Part shown: one piece after another, positions 8,311 to 15,735 of the stretch
How positions within the stretch are numbered: position 1 is the first letter of the stretch
Layout of the letters: every line of letters begins with the position of its first letter
From: UBA1424 sp041654095
GTDB taxonomy: Bacteria > Bacillota_I > Bacilli_A > RFN20 > CAG-826
Length of the DNA stretch: 59,782 nucleotides
Direction of reading: 5' to 3'
NCBI GenBank assembly: GCA_041654095.1
Contig: JBAZED010000009.1
Coordinates: 1 to 59,782, forward strand
Notes under the pieces: model-generated
Databases searched by the model: none
What the model saw: the letters and a program-made list of their open reading frames with translations, nothing else
Told to the model about the DNA's origin: nothing
Made by a program: the position numbers and the translations under genes

Positions 8311-8621
8311 AAGATCATCTCTCAGAAATCAATATGTATAGTGAACTCCTCGATTTTTACGGTCGCCTTTTGACCGATGCGCAATTGCAGATCATGAGCG
8401 ATTACTATCTCTATGATCTTTCGCTCGCAGAAATAAGCGAAAACCGTAAAATAACAAGAAGCGCGGCCTTGGATGCCATCAAACAAGCTTCGAAAAAATT
8501 AGATTCATTCGAAGCAAAACTCGGCCTTGTTCATGCCTTTAAGGAATGCAAGCAAAATAGCGAGGGCCCTGCGCTCACCGCTCTTGAAGAACTAGAAGGA
8601 AAAATCAAAAATGGCCTTTGA
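8307..8621 (+). CDS. ylxM: YlxM family SRP-associated regulator
   Basis: A 104-residue helix-turn-helix protein of the YlxM/p13 family. In streptococci the homologue binds SRP and stimulates FtsY/Ffh GTPase activity (family knowledge). The sequence shows LTDAQLQIMSDYYLYDLSLA and an HTH-like EISENRKITRSAALDAIKQA. Length matches the family. It overlaps ftsY by 4 bp and ffh by 11 bp, the conserved ftsY-ylxM-ffh arrangement. It ends in TGA. Confidence 0.92.
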   Translation: MKDHLSEINMYSELLDFYGRLLTDAQLQIMSDYYLYDLSLAEISENRKITRSAALDAIKQASKKLDSFEAKLGLVHAFKECKQNSEGPALTALEELEGKIKNGL

Positions 8622-9966
8622 GTCACTCAGTGATAAATTTGCCCGCATCTTTAAAAAAGTCCGCGGTCAAGGACGTTTGACCGAGAGCAATATAGAAGAT
8701 ATGCTCAAAGAAATCCGCGTCGCTCTCTTAGAGGCCGACGTCAATTTCAAAGTCGTCAAGGATTTTTTGGCGGAAGTTAAAAAGCGGGCTTTGGGTGAAG
8801 AAGTTTTAACAAAGTTGAATCCATCGCAAACAATCGTAAAAATCGTCCGCGATGAAATTGCCAAGCTCCTCGGTTCAAGCGGCGATCAACTCACCTACAA
8901 TCGCAGCAAACCGACCGTCATTTTGCTCGTCGGGCTTCAAGGCTCTGGCAAGACGACAACCGCCGGAAAACTCGCCTTAATGATGAAGAGCAAGCTCAAT
9001 AAAAAAGTATTGTTGGCGGCTTGCGACACTTACCGCCCCGCGGCGATTGACCAACTAGAGCAAATCGCTCGCGATATCAAGGTTGATCTCATCAGTGATA
9101 AAGTTAATCTCAAACCGATTGATATCGCCAAAAAAGCTCATTTAAAAGCCTTCGTCGATCACTACGATGTTCTGATTGTCGACACCGCCGGGCGCCTCCA
9201 CGTCGATGAACCTTTGATGGACGAATTAAATCAGATTATCAAAGCGATTGCTCCCGACGAAATTCTCCTGGTGTTCGACGCGATGAGCGGCCAGGATGTC
9301 GCTAACGTCGCCTCGGCTTTTAATCAGCGCCTAAAACTAACGGGAGCAGTTATGACGAAGCTGGATGGCGATGCTCGCGGCGGAGCCGCTCTTTCGATAC
9401 GCCATCTGACCGGCGTGCCGATAAAGCTTGCCGGAACCGGCGAAAAACTGGCCGATATCGACATTTTCCACCCGGACCGTATGGCCGATCGCATTCTCGG
9501 AATGGGCGATGTCGTCAGCCTCGTCGAAAAAGTTCAGGAAGAACTCGATGAGCGGGAGATGAAGAAGTCGGTCAACCGCATGATGTCGGGTAAATTTGAC
9601 CTCGAAGATATGCTAAATCAGATGAAGCAGATTCAAAAGCTCGGCTCGCTGGGAGGTTTGATGAGCATGATTCCCGGCATGCCGAAATTAACCGAGGAAC
9701 AAAAAGCGCAGGCCGAAAGGGAAATTGCCAATTTTGAGGCGATATACAATTCGATGACGCCCGAAGAGCGGAAGCATCCGGAAATACTTCGCAACTCGCG
9801 CAAGGTGCGCATCGCAAGAGGCAGCGGCAAGACGAATGCTGACATTAGTCGCATCATCAATAAATACGAAAAATCAAAAGAGATGATGCGGAAAATGGGA
9901 CAGGTGCAAAAGGGTAATAAAATGCCGCCCGGCGGAATGGGCGGCTTCGGCGGTTTAGGTTTCTAA
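8611..9966 (+). CDS. ffh: Signal recognition particle protein Ffh
   Basis: A 451-residue SRP54 homologue that binds signal sequences and 4.5S RNA and delivers ribosomes to FtsY. The NG domain carries LVGLQGSGKTTTAGKLA, CDTYRPAAIDQL, DTAGRLHVDEPL, TKLDGDARGG and GTGEKLADIDIF. The methionine-rich M domain follows, with LGSLGGLMSMIPGM and a Gly/Met tail. Length is normal. The stop codon lies only 5 bp from the convergent trmD stop, leaving no room for a terminator between the two operons. Confidence 0.97.
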   Translation: MAFESLSDKFARIFKKVRGQGRLTESNIEDMLKEIRVALLEADVNFKVVKDFLAEVKKRALGEEVLTKLNPSQTIVKIVRDEIAKLLGSSGDQLTYNRSKPTVILLVGLQGSGKTTTAGKLALMMKSKLNKKVLLAACDTYRPAAIDQLEQIARDIKVDLISDKVNLKPIDIAKKAHLKAFVDHYDVLIVDTAGRLHVDEPLMDELNQIIKAIAPDEILLVFDAMSGQDVANVASAFNQRLKLTGAVMTKLDGDARGGAALSIRHLTGVPIKLAGTGEKLADIDIFHPDRMADRILGMGDVVSLVEKVQEELDEREMKKSVNRMMSGKFDLEDMLNQMKQIQKLGSLGGLMSMIPGMPKLTEEQKAQAEREIANFEAIYNSMTPEERKHPEILRNSRKVRIARGSGKTNADISRIINKYEKSKEMMRKMGQVQKGNKMPPGGMGGFGGLGF

Positions 9967-9971
9967 ACTAA

Positions 9972-10745
9972 TTACTTCTTGATGAACTTAGCGCCTTTCT
10001 CGAGAGCGCTATTTTCCCATTCTGAGGTTTGATCACTTTCCAATTCGCGGACTAATTTAAGGTCGGTTTTAGTTAACTGTATCTGCTTAAATAGATCAGG
10101 GCGATGTGTTTTCGTGAGGCGCAGCGCTTCTCTTCGGCGCCATTTGGCGATGGCGGAATGATTGCCGGAATAGAGAATGTCGGGCACCTTCTGACCATGA
10201 AAATCATATGGTTCGGTGTACTGCGGATATTCGAGCAGATTGTTCTCAAATGATTCCTCGGTTAAGGACTCATTGGCAATCACCCCTTTTTGAAGTCTGA
10301 TGATTGAATCGGCGATGGCCATGGCCGCGACTTCACCCCCGGTGAGGATGTAATCGCCGATTGAAATCATTTCATCAACGTAAGCGTTTACCCGCTCATC
10401 GATTCCCTCATAATGTCCGCAAATAATGACTAAATGGTCGTAATTCGCTAGTCTTTTCGCGACTTTTTGATTATATGTGACACCTCGCGGGGACAATAAG
10501 ACAATGCGCGAATCATAATTTTTAACGTGTTGAATTGCGTCGATGAGAGGTTGGCATTTCATCACTAAACCGGCTCCTCCCCCGACGGGTGGAGTGTCGA
10601 CGCGATGATAGCGATCCTCGGTGAAATCGCGGATGTTAACAGCTGTGACATCAACCGTTTTTTTGCCGATGGCACGCTTGATGATCGAGCTCGCTAAAAA
10701 GCCTTCAAACATCTCCGGGAATAAAGTTAAGATCGATATTTTCAT
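9972..10745 (-). CDS. trmD: tRNA (guanine37-N1)-methyltransferase TrmD
   Basis: A 257-residue SPOUT methyltransferase that makes m1G37 in tRNAs from SAM, preventing frameshifts. It shows MKISILTLFPEMFEGFLASS at the N terminus, RYHRVDTPPVGGGAGLVMKC-like binding residues, CGHYEGIDERV and the knot motif SIGDYILTGGEVAAMAIADS. Length is normal. It is the last gene of the minus-strand operon rpsP-khpA-rimM-trmD, overlapping rimM by 4 bp (ATGA). It converges on ffh with a 5-bp gap. Confidence 0.96.
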   Translation of the reverse strand: MKISILTLFPEMFEGFLASSIIKRAIGKKTVDVTAVNIRDFTEDRYHRVDTPPVGGGAGLVMKCQPLIDAIQHVKNYDSRIVLLSPRGVTYNQKVAKRLANYDHLVIICGHYEGIDERVNAYVDEMISIGDYILTGGEVAAMAIADSIIRLQKGVIANESLTEESFENNLLEYPQYTEPYDFHGQKVPDILYSGNHSAIAKWRRREALRLTKTHRPDLFKQIQLTKTDLKLVRELESDQTSEWENSALEKGAKFIKK

Positions 10746-11251
10746 AACATGCCTTCGATGATTTTAACCGTGATGGTCTGTTCTTCAATCTTAACATCTT
10801 TGATGAAAAAGCGAACGAAGGGAACGAGGACGTCCTTGTTGTCATCGCGATGAACGCGCAATGTTCGATGGGCCGGATAATCTTCGACTTTTGACACGAT
10901 GCCCACGTAATTTTTGACCTCATCATAAACTTGGCACCCGACTAAATCGTCATGAAAATAGAAACCTTTGGATAGCTGGTCGCGATCCTTAGCGATCAGA
11001 ATTTGCGAACCGAGGTATTTTTCGGCTTCCTCAATCGATTGAATATCGGCGAATGTCACCGCGTAGCGATCTTTGTCTTTGCGAGCGGTGGCGATGGTGG
11101 ACGGAAGGTCAATTTGCGCACCCTCATTGACCAGGCGAACCTCTTGTCCTTTTTTAAATCGCTTCTCCGGAAAATCCGAGACGACGAAAACTTTAACTTC
11201 TCCGCGAAGCCCGATAGTACTGATGATTTTCCCGATTGATATGTAGTCCAT
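10742..11251 (-). CDS. rimM: Ribosome maturation factor RimM
   Basis: A 169-residue 30S maturation factor that binds S19 and helps assemble the 16S head. The N-terminal RimM domain reads YISIGKIISTIGLRGEVKVF, and the C-terminal PRC-barrel part contains GFYFHDDLVGCQVYDE and VLVPFVRFFIKDV. Length is typical. A hairpin between khpA and rimM on this strand may reduce downstream expression. No strong Shine-Dalgarno sequence precedes its ATG, so it may rely on coupling. Confidence 0.95.
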   Translation of the reverse strand: MDYISIGKIISTIGLRGEVKVFVVSDFPEKRFKKGQEVRLVNEGAQIDLPSTIATARKDKDRYAVTFADIQSIEEAEKYLGSQILIAKDRDQLSKGFYFHDDLVGCQVYDEVKNYVGIVSKVEDYPAHRTLRVHRDDNKDVLVPFVRFFIKDVKIEEQTITVKIIEGML

Positions 11252-11261
11252 AAGATAAAAG

Positions 11262-11284
11262 AGAACGGGGATTAATCCTCGTTC
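11262..11284 (-). terminator. Intra-operon hairpin between khpA and rimM
   Basis: On the minus strand GAACGAGGA and TCCCCGTTC form a nine-base-pair stem with a four-base loop overlapping the khpA stop, followed by a T-rich CTCTTTTATC. It could be a partial terminator or an attenuator. Confidence 0.5.
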
Positions 11285-11535
11285 TTTTCTTCAAACGACT
11301 CAAATTTTATATGCAGGCGTTTGCTATCGGTTTTTCCGGCGACAGAGAGCAGTTCGCGCAGAGCGTTGGCGATTGAGCCTTTGCGGCCGATGAGCCGAGC
11401 TGTATCCTCGTTTTCGGCGACGATGAGCAAGACGACATCGCGTGGTGAATCACTCGGAAGTTCACGGATCATGATGATATCTTTGTTTTCAACAATGGGA
11501 TCGATCAAGGCGTGAATAATCTTCTCGTAATCCAT
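11272..11535 (-). CDS. khpA: KH-domain RNA-binding protein KhpA
   Basis: An 87-residue single-KH-domain protein (YlqC/KhpA). In streptococci it pairs with KhpB/Jag to bind RNAs affecting cell division and elongation. The KH GxxG loop is visible in LIGRKGSIANALRELLSVA, with the N-terminal strand VVLLIVAENEDTARLIGRKG. The start codon overlaps the rpsP stop by one base (TAATG), indicating translational coupling. The rpsP-khpA-rimM-trmD order is the usual Bacilli operon, here on the opposite strand to its neighbours. Confidence 0.94.
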   Translation of the reverse strand: MDYEKIIHALIDPIVENKDIIMIRELPSDSPRDVVLLIVAENEDTARLIGRKGSIANALRELLSVAGKTDSKRLHIKFESFEEKNED

Positions 11536-11819
11536 TACTTGTCTCCTTTGACGTTTTTCTTACTTTCGGCGAGTTTGACCATCAAACCTTTTTTTGTGAA
11601 TAAAGTGCGAATGGTCTCGGATGGGGCCGCGCCTTTACTGAGCCATTTGAGCGTCAATTCTTCATCGATGACGGCACTGTCGAGCCCTTTAGCGGGATCG
11701 AAGAAACCGAGCTGTTCGATGTAGCGCCCATCCCGAGCATAGCGAGAATCGGCGACGACGATGCGGAAGAATGGATCTTTGTGACGACCGACTCTTGTTA
11801 ATCTGATTTTTACTGACAT
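11535..11819 (-). CDS. rpsP: 30S ribosomal protein S16
   Basis: A 94-residue S16, a 30S assembly protein. It starts MSVKIRLTRVGRHKDPFFRI and continues VVADSRYARDGRYIEQLGFF, both diagnostic. Length is typical. A good AAAGGAGAT ribosome binding site lies upstream, and a consensus promoter (TTGACA, 17 bp, TAAACT) drives the minus-strand operon. It is divergent from rplS, whereas in Bacillus rpsP and rplS lie in the same direction. Confidence 0.97.
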   Translation of the reverse strand: MSVKIRLTRVGRHKDPFFRIVVADSRYARDGRYIEQLGFFDPAKGLDSAVIDEELTLKWLSKGAAPSETIRTLFTKKGLMVKLAESKKNVKGDK

Positions 11820-11843
11820 GTTCTATCTCCTTTTTCCGAAGTA

Positions 11844-11872
11844 AGTTTAATCGATATTTAAAAAGCTGTCAA
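11844..11872 (-). promoter_or_regulatory. rpsP operon promoter
   Basis: On the minus strand TTGACA (11872-11867), 17-bp spacer, TAAACT (11849-11844), about 25 bp upstream of the rpsP ATG. Confidence 0.75.
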
Positions 11873-11909
11873 GCAAATTTACTTAACAGAGATATCCGAT
11901 AAATCTTGC

Positions 11910-11938
11910 TTGTCAACCAAATATTAATTTGGTAAGAT
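11910..11938 (+). promoter_or_regulatory. rplS promoter
   Basis: TTGTCA (11910-11915), 17-bp spacer, TAAGAT (11933-11938). The spacer itself is an inverted repeat, CCAAAT and ATTTGG around ATTA. Confidence 0.7.
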
Positions 11939-11944
11939 AACTAA

Positions 11945-12032
11945 GCGCGAAAAGAACGCGCTGCGGACGGTCCGCTGTCATAAATCGGGACAAGAACGCC
12001 TTAAGAAACCACATGAAAAGGAGGAAACAGCA
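11945..12032 (+). promoter_or_regulatory. rplS 5' leader, candidate L19 autoregulatory RNA
   Basis: The transcript leader of about 88 nt holds two GC-rich hairpins, GCGCG/CGCGC (11945-11961) and GCGGAC/GTCCGC (11963-11975). An A-rich stretch and AAAGGAGG before the ATG follow. Firmicutes often carry a structured L19 leader here. Identity with that family is inferred from position and needs a covariance-model search. Confidence 0.45.
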
Positions 12033-12380
12033 ATGAATTCCAACATCGTTAACGAAGTTACCGCTTCACAACTAAAAACCGACCTCATTGATTTCAGCTC
12101 AGGCGACACCGTCAAAGTGTTCGTGCGCATCATCGAAAACAAAAAAGAGCGCCTTCAGGCTTTTGAAGGTGTCGTGATGCAACGGCGTGGAGCAGGCGTC
12201 AGCGCCACTTTCACCGTCAGAAAGATTTCGTCTGGCGTCGGCGTCGAACGGACCTTTCTTCTCCACTCGCCAGCCATCGCTCGCATCGAACTCATCAAAA
12301 AAGGTAAAGTGCGCCGCAACAAAATCAACTATCTCCGCAAGTTGTCTGGCAAAGCCGCTCGGATAAAAGAAATTTTATAG
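12033..12380 (+). CDS. rplS: 50S ribosomal protein L19
   Basis: A 115-residue L19, located at the 30S-50S interface. Marks are FSSGDTVKVFVRIIENKKER, LQAFEGVVMQRRGAG, GVGVERTFLLHSP and KKGKVRRNKINYLRKLSGKA. Length is typical. AAGGAGG precedes the ATG. It has its own promoter, leader and terminator, so it is a single-gene unit separated from the inverted rpsP-trmD operon with which it normally associates. Confidence 0.97.
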   Translation: MNSNIVNEVTASQLKTDLIDFSSGDTVKVFVRIIENKKERLQAFEGVVMQRRGAGVSATFTVRKISSGVGVERTFLLHSPAIARIELIKKGKVRRNKINYLRKLSGKAARIKEIL

Positions 12381-12390
12381 CCGAATGCAA

Positions 12391-12420
12391 AAAAGCTCTC
12401 GTCAACCGAGGGCTTTTCTT
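12391..12420 (+). terminator. rplS terminator
   Basis: AAGCTCTCG, a five-base loop, CGAGGGCTT and T-rich tail. A second perfect inverted repeat, AAAACCA-TCG-TGGTTTT (12437-12453), follows just before the lepB -35 box. Confidence 0.8.
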
Positions 12421-12454
12421 ATGCGATCAGACATTTAAAACCATCGTGGTTTTA

Positions 12455-12482
12455 TTGTAAAATGTTATTGGTGTATTATACT
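12455..12482 (+). promoter_or_regulatory. lepB promoter with very short leader
   Basis: TTGTAA (12455-12460), 16-bp spacer, TATACT (12477-12482). Predicted +1 is about 12489, giving an 8-nt leader (TAGGAATT) before the ATG. Confidence 0.55.
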
Positions 12483-12496
12483 TAGGCGTAGGAATT

Positions 12497-13306
12497 ATGG
12501 TCGACTTATATTTAGAACCAAATGGCAACCCAGAACACGATCGTCAAATCCGCGATGAATTTGGATATTCAAATATTTTTTTACGCGGGTTTTTAAAAGT
12601 CATTTTCACAATTTTTTTCGTCTCGGCACTGCTCTTGGGCAATGTCGTTATTTTCCACAATCTCTACTACAAGTCTTTCTTCGTCAACGGCCAGTCGATG
12701 TACCCGACTCTTAATGGGGGCGCGACGTGTTTGGACGGCTCGCCCATCGGTGCGGGAGTGGGATCGACCTGCAGTGACCACGGCACGACCGTCGAATACG
12801 GAATCATGGACACCCACGAACTCGCCAAAAAGAGCATTCGACGCTTCGATATCATCATCGGCCTTTTTCCCAATACGACGACGAAAGATGTCATCAAGCG
12901 CGTTGTCGCCCTACCCGGTGAATCTTTTTATTTAATCAACGACTTCGGAGGTCCGACGAACGGCGATTTATATATTATTCCTCCGGGTGAGACCGAAGGT
13001 CAGCTAATTCCACAAAACTTCGGTAGCGAAGATATCATTCGCGGCGGCCATTACATCGGCGACCGTGTTCCGACAATCAATCACCCCATGACTCTTGCCG
13101 ATAATCAATATTATGTTCTGGGTGATAACCGGGTAATCAGCAAAGATTCCCGTTCTACGGGACCGCTCATCTACGAAGATATCAAAGGCGTGGCGGTGGC
13201 TCTCGAAGGCACTTGCGTCCTCGATTGTTCAAGTACCGATGGTAGCTGCAAAGCGACAAATGTTCGCTTTCATTGGCCGGTTTCGCTGAGGTGGAGAGGT
13301 GAATAA
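12497..13306 (+). CDS. lepB: Signal peptidase I
   Basis: A 269-residue type I signal peptidase that cleaves exported pre-proteins. One membrane segment (about residues 31-55) is followed by the catalytic Ser motif NGQSMYPTL. The general-base Lys lies in VIKRVVALPGES, and the family box YYVLGDNRVISKDSRSTGPL comes later. It is longer than many Gram-positive versions because of an insertion after the Ser motif. Several cysteines in the extracytoplasmic part (two in the insertion, three near the C terminus) could form disulphides, which is unusual. It overlaps rbgA by 8 bp. Substrates in this window would include the secreted amylase at 56978 and the anchored proteins at 48738 and 55747. Confidence 0.94.
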   Translation: MVDLYLEPNGNPEHDRQIRDEFGYSNIFLRGFLKVIFTIFFVSALLLGNVVIFHNLYYKSFFVNGQSMYPTLNGGATCLDGSPIGAGVGSTCSDHGTTVEYGIMDTHELAKKSIRRFDIIIGLFPNTTTKDVIKRVVALPGESFYLINDFGGPTNGDLYIIPPGETEGQLIPQNFGSEDIIRGGHYIGDRVPTINHPMTLADNQYYVLGDNRVISKDSRSTGPLIYEDIKGVAVALEGTCVLDCSSTDGSCKATNVRFHWPVSLRWRGE

Positions 13307-14144
13307 TATTCATTGGTTTCCCGGACATATGAATCGCGCTTTACGCGAAATCAGCGAAAAAGTCGCGCTCGTCGATCTCGTCGTTGAACTTCGCGATGCG
13401 CGCGCCGTTTTGAGCTCGGCCAATAGCGACCTCATCGCGGCCTTAAAAAATAAAAAGAGATTGATCGTTTTGACCAAGAGCGATTTGGCTCTCGACGGCG
13501 AAACAGAGAAGTGGGTCAGCCATTTTAAAACGGAAAGCCAAGGCGCCCTCTCCATCAATTTGCTCAAACTGCAAGATATCACCCTTTTGATCAAGACCAT
13601 TGCGGCGAATGATCACGAAAAACGCTTGAAAGAAGCCGCTAGAGGCATGAAGCCCCAACCTTTGAGGATAATGGTCGTCGGTGTGCCAAACGTCGGCAAA
13701 TCAACCCTTATCAACAAGCTCGCCAACAAACGAGCCACCCAAGTTGAAAATCGCCCTGGCAAGACGAAAGCCCAGCAATGGATTAAAGTTCGCAAACAGT
13801 TCGAATTATTGGACACACCGGGGATTTTACCGATGAAATTCGAAGATAAGAACGCGGCGTCCAACCTCGCGATGCTCGGCATGATCAAGGAAGAAAATGT
13901 TCCGCAAGAAGAAGTGGCCATCAAAATCGTTGGATATTTGAGAAAATACCATTCAAGCGAATTTTTCTCATTCTATAATCTCGAAATAACTGAAGATAGT
14001 GATGACCGCGAAACCATCAATCAAATCGCGCAGCGTTCGGGCCTTTTATCCGGCGGCAAGCCGAATCTCGAAAGAGCCTATATGATGGTCCTCGACGATT
14101 TTCGCGATGGCAAAATTGCTCGCGTCACCCTCGAGACGATCTAG
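13299..14144 (+). CDS. rbgA: Ribosome biogenesis GTPase RbgA (YlqF)
   Basis: A 281-residue circularly permuted GTPase needed for late 50S assembly. The family start is NNIHWFPGHMNRALREI. The permuted order shows G4 VLTKSDLA before the P-loop GVPNVGKSTLINKL and then DTPGILPMKF, with the ANTAR-like C-terminal region after it. The start codon is GTG, overlapping lepB by 8 bp behind a GAGGTGGAGAG site. rnhB follows after 1 bp. The gene order rplS-(lepB)-rbgA-rnhB is typical of Bacilli. Confidence 0.95.
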   Translation: MNNIHWFPGHMNRALREISEKVALVDLVVELRDARAVLSSANSDLIAALKNKKRLIVLTKSDLALDGETEKWVSHFKTESQGALSINLLKLQDITLLIKTIAANDHEKRLKEAARGMKPQPLRIMVVGVPNVGKSTLINKLANKRATQVENRPGKTKAQQWIKVRKQFELLDTPGILPMKFEDKNAASNLAMLGMIKEENVPQEEVAIKIVGYLRKYHSSEFFSFYNLEITEDSDDRETINQIAQRSGLLSGGKPNLERAYMMVLDDFRDGKIARVTLETI

Positions 14145-14145
14145 T

Positions 14146-14769
14146 ATGGTTCTCGATTATGAGGATGCCTATTATTCGCCGTCGATCCAGCTCATCGCCG
14201 GGGTCGATGAAGCTGGTCGCGGCCCGTTAGCAGGTCCGGTGGTCGCGTGCGCTATTGTGCTCCCGCGCACGTACTTAAATAAAGAGGTTAACGATTCGAA
14301 GCAGCTTTCCGACCGGAAAAGGCGGGAGCTTTTTCTTGATTTGACAAAAAACGCCATCGCGTATGGTGTCGGCATCGTCAGCCCTCAGACAATCGATGAA
14401 ATAAACATTTACCAAGCTTCGAAACTCGCGATGAAAACTGCTCTCGATAATCTCCACCTCAAAGTTGACTGCATCATGACCGATGCGATGCCTTTAAAAG
14501 GTTACGATGTGCCGGTTTACGATATCATTAAAGGCGATGCAAAGGTCCGCGCCATCGCCGCCGCTTCAATTATCGCCAAAGTCCTTCGCGATGATATCAT
14601 GTTGGGACTCCATATTCGCTATCCCGAATACGGCTTTGATAAAAATAAGGGATATCCGACCAAAGCCCACATCAAAGCCCTTCGTGACCTCGGCCCGATT
14701 CCCGGAATTCATCGCTTCACATATCGCCCGGTCGCCCGTTCGCAAATCGAAACCGTCAATTTGCTCTAA
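14146..14769 (+). CDS. rnhB: Ribonuclease HII
   Basis: A 207-residue RNase HII that removes ribonucleotides from DNA-RNA hybrids. The catalytic DEAGRGPLAGPVVACAIVL carries the Asp-Glu pair. Further motifs are DSKQLSDRKRRELF, the third acidic residue in CIMTDAMPL, and GDAKVRAIAAASIIAKVLRD. Start at 14146 directly after the rbgA stop is preferred over an in-frame upstream TTG. Length is usual. Confidence 0.95.
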   Translation: MVLDYEDAYYSPSIQLIAGVDEAGRGPLAGPVVACAIVLPRTYLNKEVNDSKQLSDRKRRELFLDLTKNAIAYGVGIVSPQTIDEINIYQASKLAMKTALDNLHLKVDCIMTDAMPLKGYDVPVYDIIKGDAKVRAIAAASIIAKVLRDDIMLGLHIRYPEYGFDKNKGYPTKAHIKALRDLGPIPGIHRFTYRPVARSQIETVNLL

Positions 14770-14811
14770 AACAATCTTCCTTCGCTTATATATTAAGTGG
14801 AGGTTTTTTCT

Positions 14812-15624
14812 ATGACCGGACGCGATATTTTAATCTATCTTTCGTTGAAGTACAAAGGTTGCTGGGACGATATTTACGGGGCGATTAAGCGGAAAGAGCC
14901 CATCGATGATGTTTCGTTTAATGATCTGATGGCGACTCTAAAAGCCGAAACCATCACGATCATCGATAAAAATTATCCCGATCATCTCAAACAATGCCAC
15001 AAACCCCCTTTCGTTTTATACTATTACGGCGACATAACATTACTTGAACATCCTCAGGAAACAATTGCTTATATCGGCAGTCGCAAGGCGAGCGAATACG
15101 GCAAAAAAATGACGAGGATTATCGTGAGCGACCTAGCGAAAAAGATGATTATCGTCTCGGGAATGGCTAAAGGGATCGATACCGTCGCCCATGAAACGGC
15201 GATTAGTGCAAAGGGGAGGACGATCGCCGTCTTGGGTTCGGGCATCGACTACTGCTATCCTCGTGAAAACCTCGAATTGTATAGCGCGATCAAAAGCCAT
15301 CATCTTCTGATCAGCGAATACCCAAATCGCGTCGACCCCGACCACAGCCAGTTTCCGCTTCGGAATCGCATCATCGCCATGCTCGCCAAATCGATTGTCG
15401 TCGGCGAGGCTGATGTCAAATCGGGAACGCTCATCACCGTGAGCTATGCCTTATCGGCGGGCCGCGATGTGTGCTGCGTTCCATATCCGGCCGACATCGC
15501 TTCAGCTTGCAACAACCTCATCAAGCAAGGTGCTAAACTAGTCGAAAACGCCGGAGATGTCTATGAAGAGATGGGCGTTGAACCGTGTGAAAAGACCCAG
15601 ATGGACTATCAAAAACTCAACTAA
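14812..15624 (+). CDS. dprA: DNA-processing protein DprA (Smf)
   Basis: A 270-residue DprA, which loads RecA on incoming single-stranded DNA during transformation. The Rossmann core shows YIGSRKASEYGKKMTR, IIVSGMAKGIDTVAHETAI, AVLGSGIDYCYPRENLEL, FPLRNRIIAMLAKSIVVGEA and SGTLITVSYALSAGRDV. The start at 14812 is set by GGAGG 9 bp upstream. It ends soon after the core, so the C-terminal winged-helix domain seen in many DprA proteins is absent. No competence uptake genes are in the window, so a role in transformation is uncertain. It precedes topA as in Bacillus. Confidence 0.92.
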   Translation: MTGRDILIYLSLKYKGCWDDIYGAIKRKEPIDDVSFNDLMATLKAETITIIDKNYPDHLKQCHKPPFVLYYYGDITLLEHPQETIAYIGSRKASEYGKKMTRIIVSDLAKKMIIVSGMAKGIDTVAHETAISAKGRTIAVLGSGIDYCYPRENLELYSAIKSHHLLISEYPNRVDPDHSQFPLRNRIIAMLAKSIVVGEADVKSGTLITVSYALSAGRDVCCVPYPADIASACNNLIKQGAKLVENAGDVYEEMGVEPCEKTQMDYQKLN

Positions 15625-15680
15625 ATATCTTTAAAGGAAATAAGTATTTACTTTAAGGGAAAAGCGCCCCATCAAACTGA

Positions 15681-15709
15681 TTGACAAAGCCTGTGCATAA
15701 CTCTATATT
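15681..15709 (+). promoter_or_regulatory. topA promoter
   Basis: Consensus TTGACA (15681-15686), 17-bp spacer, TATATT (15704-15709). The leader is about 20 nt with GGGAG before the ATG. Confidence 0.75.
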
Positions 15710-15735
15710 TATCAATTGTATATCGGGAGCCAAGC

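Noticed and set aside
15625..15680. AAGTA/TACTT and CTTTAAAG repeats after dprA as a terminator
   Set aside because: No stable GC-containing stem with a T-run could be built; the region simply leads into the topA promoter.
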